A stretch of 64,000 bases of DNA from UBA4416 sp044238845. Its GTDB lineage: Bacteria; Bacteroidota; Bacteroidia; B-17B0; Aurantibacillaceae. The position numbers were made by a program, and so were the translations under genes. Shown piece after piece: positions 62,499 to 64,000 of this stretch. The DNA is taken from positions 18,213 to 82,212 of the forward strand of contig JBIICN010000015.1 of the NCBI GenBank assembly GCA_044238845.1. The letters are read 5' to 3'. Position 1 is the stretch's first letter. Each line of letters starts with the position of its first letter. Under the pieces are notes generated by a model that was not told the origin of the DNA, made no database searches, and worked only from the letters and a program-made list of their open reading frames with translations.

Positions 62499-62846
62499 TT
62501 GAAACATTTTTTTATACTATTTTCTTTATTTTTTTCGATCACCATTTTTTCTCAAACGGTTGTTCGCACTGAAAAAATTAAAATCACTATTGCTGATTTT
62601 GCTAATAAAAAAAACTTGAGAGATCTTATTCCTTCGTTACCATCAGATTGTCCAATCGACGGGTATCAATTTGCAATTGATACACATCAACTAAAAAAGA
62701 CAATCACTTTAAAAAATGATGCTATTACAAATGATTTAAAATCAATTGTCAAAGAAATGAAGGCTGGTCAAACATTTTATATTGAGAAAATAAAATCAAA
62801 CTGTAAAACAGCATTCAAGAATAATCACATATTTGTTATATTTTAA
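62499..62846 (+). CDS. Small exported protein inside the paa operon (possible GldM-C-like fold)
   Basis: About 115 aa. A TTG at 62499 gives MKHFFILFSLFFSITIFSQ, a textbook signal peptide; the ATG at 62457 overlapping the paaC stop would add 14 polar residues. The mature part of about 95 residues ends in ...TFYIEKIKSNCK...IFVIF. This KAGQTFYIEKIK pattern with a terminal strand resembles the repeated C-terminal beta domains of GldM-like proteins, but it is too short for certainty. It has no known part in phenylacetate breakdown. Two Cys are present (about residues 43 and 103). It is coupled to the next 35-codon gene by a 1-base stop/start overlap. Confidence 0.6.
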   Translation: MKHFFILFSLFFSITIFSQTVVRTEKIKITIADFANKKNLRDLIPSLPSDCPIDGYQFAIDTHQLKKTITLKNDAITNDLKSIVKEMKAGQTFYIEKIKSNCKTAFKNNHIFVIF

Positions 62847-62953
62847 TGAGCTTTAAAGAGTCTTGGAAAAAGATATCACCCTACTTTGTTGATGTTTGGC
62901 AATACATTGTGATTATTGTAATAATGATTATAGCAGCCATTTTTATTCTGTAA
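62846..62953 (+). CDS. 35-aa single-span membrane peptide
   Basis: ATG at 62846 overlaps the previous stop (TAATG). The product has a polar, amphipathic N-terminus (MSFKESWKKISPYFVDVW) and a C-terminal helix of about 15 Ile/Val/Ala residues that ends at the stop. This is a typical small tail-anchored membrane peptide. The stop is 3 bases before the TTG start of paaD, so it fits exactly between two coupled genes, which supports it being translated. Function unknown. Confidence 0.55.
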   Translation: MSFKESWKKISPYFVDVWQYIVIIVIMIIAAIFIL

Positions 62954-62956
62954 ATT

Positions 62957-63448
62957 TTGACAAACACCAAAGAACACATACTCGCATTACTTTCTGAAAT
63001 TCCAGATCCAGAAATTCCAGTAATCACTATTATCGAATTAGGTGTGATACGAGATATTGACATCACTGATGATCAAACTATTTCACTAAAAATTACTCCT
63101 ACCTACTCTGGTTGCCCTGCCATGAAACAAATAGAAGATGATGTGAGAAAAAAATTGTCAGAAAAAGGTTTTACAACGATTACTATAAACACCATTTTTT
63201 CTCCGCCTTGGACAACCGATTGGATTACTCCTGAAGCCAAAGAAAAATTAAGAATTTATGGAATTGCCCCACCCGAACACAGTACAGAAGATAAAAGCTG
63301 GTTAACAGGGAATATCAAAACTCTTGCTTGTCCTCGTTGCAAATCTCAAAACACCAAACTAATTTCTCAATTTGGAAGTACTGCTTGTAAAGCATTATAT
63401 CAATGCCAAGATTGTTTGGAACCTTTTGATTATTTTAAGTGTATTTAG
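62957..63448 (+). CDS. paaD: Phenylacetate catabolism protein PaaD (MIP18/SUF-like)
   Basis: The 163-aa protein has an N-terminal MIP18-like domain (ALLSEIPDPEIPVITIIELGV, YSGCPAMKQIE). A C-terminal zinc-ribbon-like region carries four Cys pairs or singles (ACPRCKSQ, STACK, QCQDC, YFKCI). PaaD is needed to mature the PaaABCE complex, probably through its iron-sulfur centre. The frame starts at a TTG (62957) that gives MTNTKEHILALL; no nearer ATG exists. It is the last gene of the operon here. Confidence 0.92.
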   Translation: MTNTKEHILALLSEIPDPEIPVITIIELGVIRDIDITDDQTISLKITPTYSGCPAMKQIEDDVRKKLSEKGFTTITINTIFSPPWTTDWITPEAKEKLRIYGIAPPEHSTEDKSWLTGNIKTLACPRCKSQNTKLISQFGSTACKALYQCQDCLEPFDYFKCI

Positions 63449-63512
63449 CTTCTATTTTTTTCGACTAAACTTTATTTTTTAGTTACAAAATAAGTATTAT
63501 CTTAGCTTAAAG

Positions 63513-63520
63513 TAATTTTG
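63513..63520 (+). promoter_or_regulatory. Candidate -7 element before the PAS gene
   Basis: TAATTTTG matches TAnnTTTG and ends two bases before the ATG at 63523. The transcript would be leaderless or the start lies further downstream. No -33 element supports it. Confidence 0.3.
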
Positions 63521-63522
63521 CC

Positions 63523-64000
63523 ATGGTAAGTAAATCTTTTTTTAATCTCATAGTCAATAATTTTCTGGAGCATGTTTTTGTTTTAAATTATAAACAAGAA
63601 ATTATTTTTCAAACCGAAAATAACTCATCACTGTTAGGCTTTACAAATGAAGAAATAACTGACAATGGAATTCAATCATTATTTATTAACCCTTTATTTT
63701 CATTAAATGAAGCATTAGAAAAAGCAAAAAAATATGGCGAATTTTTCGGAACAGAAAATTTTCAACACAAAACAAAAAAACACATCAACATTGCTTTCCG
63801 AATTTTATATCAAGAAGAAGAATCTGCACACGAACATTTATTTGTATTTTATTTAAGAGATAATACACAACAAAATTTAGTGCGAAAAGATATTATTAAA
63901 AAGAGTTTAACTATTGAAAATCTTTCTAAGTCTCGTAAAATAAGAGATGGCAGAATTAATGAAGCCATCTATGAAATTCTCGAGTCTTCATCCAGAGCAA
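63523..64000 (+). CDS. PAS-domain sensor protein, 5' part (cut by window end)
   Basis: The frame from the ATG at 63523 is open for 159 codons to the right edge. Residues about 5-125 form a PAS-like sensor: VFVLNYKQEIIFQTENNSSLLGF, then EEITDNGIQSLF and HINIAFRILY. After it, LTIENLSKSRKIRDGRINEA begins a linker that in Bacteroidota often precedes a GAF and histidine-kinase region. The remainder is outside the window, so the output domain is unknown. It is 74 bases after paaD and may be independent of it. Confidence 0.65.
   Translation, partial: MVSKSFFNLIVNNFLEHVFVLNYKQEIIFQTENNSSLLGFTNEEITDNGIQSLFINPLFSLNEALEKAKKYGEFFGTENFQHKTKKHINIAFRILYQEEESAHEHLFVFYLRDNTQQNLVRKDIIKKSLTIENLSKSRKIRDGRINEAIYEILESSSRA

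Noticed and set aside
1..64000. tRNA, rRNA, phage or integrative-element boundaries
   Set aside because: No cloverleaf-like sequence, integrase, transposase or direct-repeat attachment pair was found by reading the intergenic gaps; a tRNAscan/Infernal run would settle small RNAs.

Overview
The window is a chromosomal segment of an AT-rich member of the Bacteroidota. Several things point to this: type IX secretion (T9SS) sorting domains of the gliding-associated CHU_C type, PorP/SprF outer-membrane partners, a GldA-like ABC ATPase, a BshA-like bacillithiol enzyme, WG-repeat and M48 proteins, promoters of the Bacteroidota form (TTTG, about 19-20 nt, TAnnTTTG), and almost no Shine-Dalgarno sites. 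No tRNA, rRNA, CRISPR array, transposase or prophage gene was seen. No gene-free gap is longer than 300 bases. The class within the phylum cannot be fixed from this sequence alone.

Layout. 1-3.3 kb: the 3' part of a PaaK-like AMP-forming CoA ligase, a WG-repeat protein and an acyltransferase. 3.3-8.1 kb (minus strand): secreted proteins, including an M48 metallopeptidase. 8.2-12.3 kb: a glycan or lipid modification group (methyltransferases, a GT39-like membrane transferase, FkbM). 12.3-20.1 kb: a sodium/solute symporter, an OlsB-type acyltransferase, the GTPase YihA/EngB, a double M16 peptidase and BshA. 20.2-24.3 kb: a tightly packed trio made of a Lys-rich secreted peptide, a trypsin-like protease with a barrel-like tail, and a TPR-transmembrane-SpoIIE phosphatase. 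24.3-27.3 kb (minus strand): a C45-type hydrolase and a lipoprotein. 27.5-34.2 kb (minus strand): a TetR/TolC/adaptor/RND efflux operon with a plausible TetR operator.

34.3-50.4 kb is the standout region. It is a five-gene operon of about 16 kb encoding two giant T9SS cargo proteins (1942 and 2030 aa). Each is followed by its own PorP/SprF protein, and the operon ends with a PorE-like TPR/propeller/OmpA protein. It runs from a near-consensus promoter to a strong bidirectional terminator. Both giants carry 89-aa two-cysteine repeats (13 and 14 copies), and these repeats were amplified in blocks of three (exactly 267 aa, 801 nt).

50.4-59 kb holds RsgA, GldA, a DUF1016 PDDEXK nuclease with two internal palindromes, an aldehyde dehydrogenase, an aldo/keto reductase, a CaiB-type CoA-transferase, a hypothetical protein and PurT. 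59.1-63.4 kb is the phenylacetyl-CoA epoxidase locus, with paaE divergent from paaABC-x-y-D. Here x is a small secreted protein and y is a 35-aa membrane peptide. The window ends inside a PAS-type sensor gene.

Dispersed non-coding repeats typical of Bacteroidota intergenic DNA occur at about 14.9, 26.3, 51.4, 55.0 and 56.05 kb.
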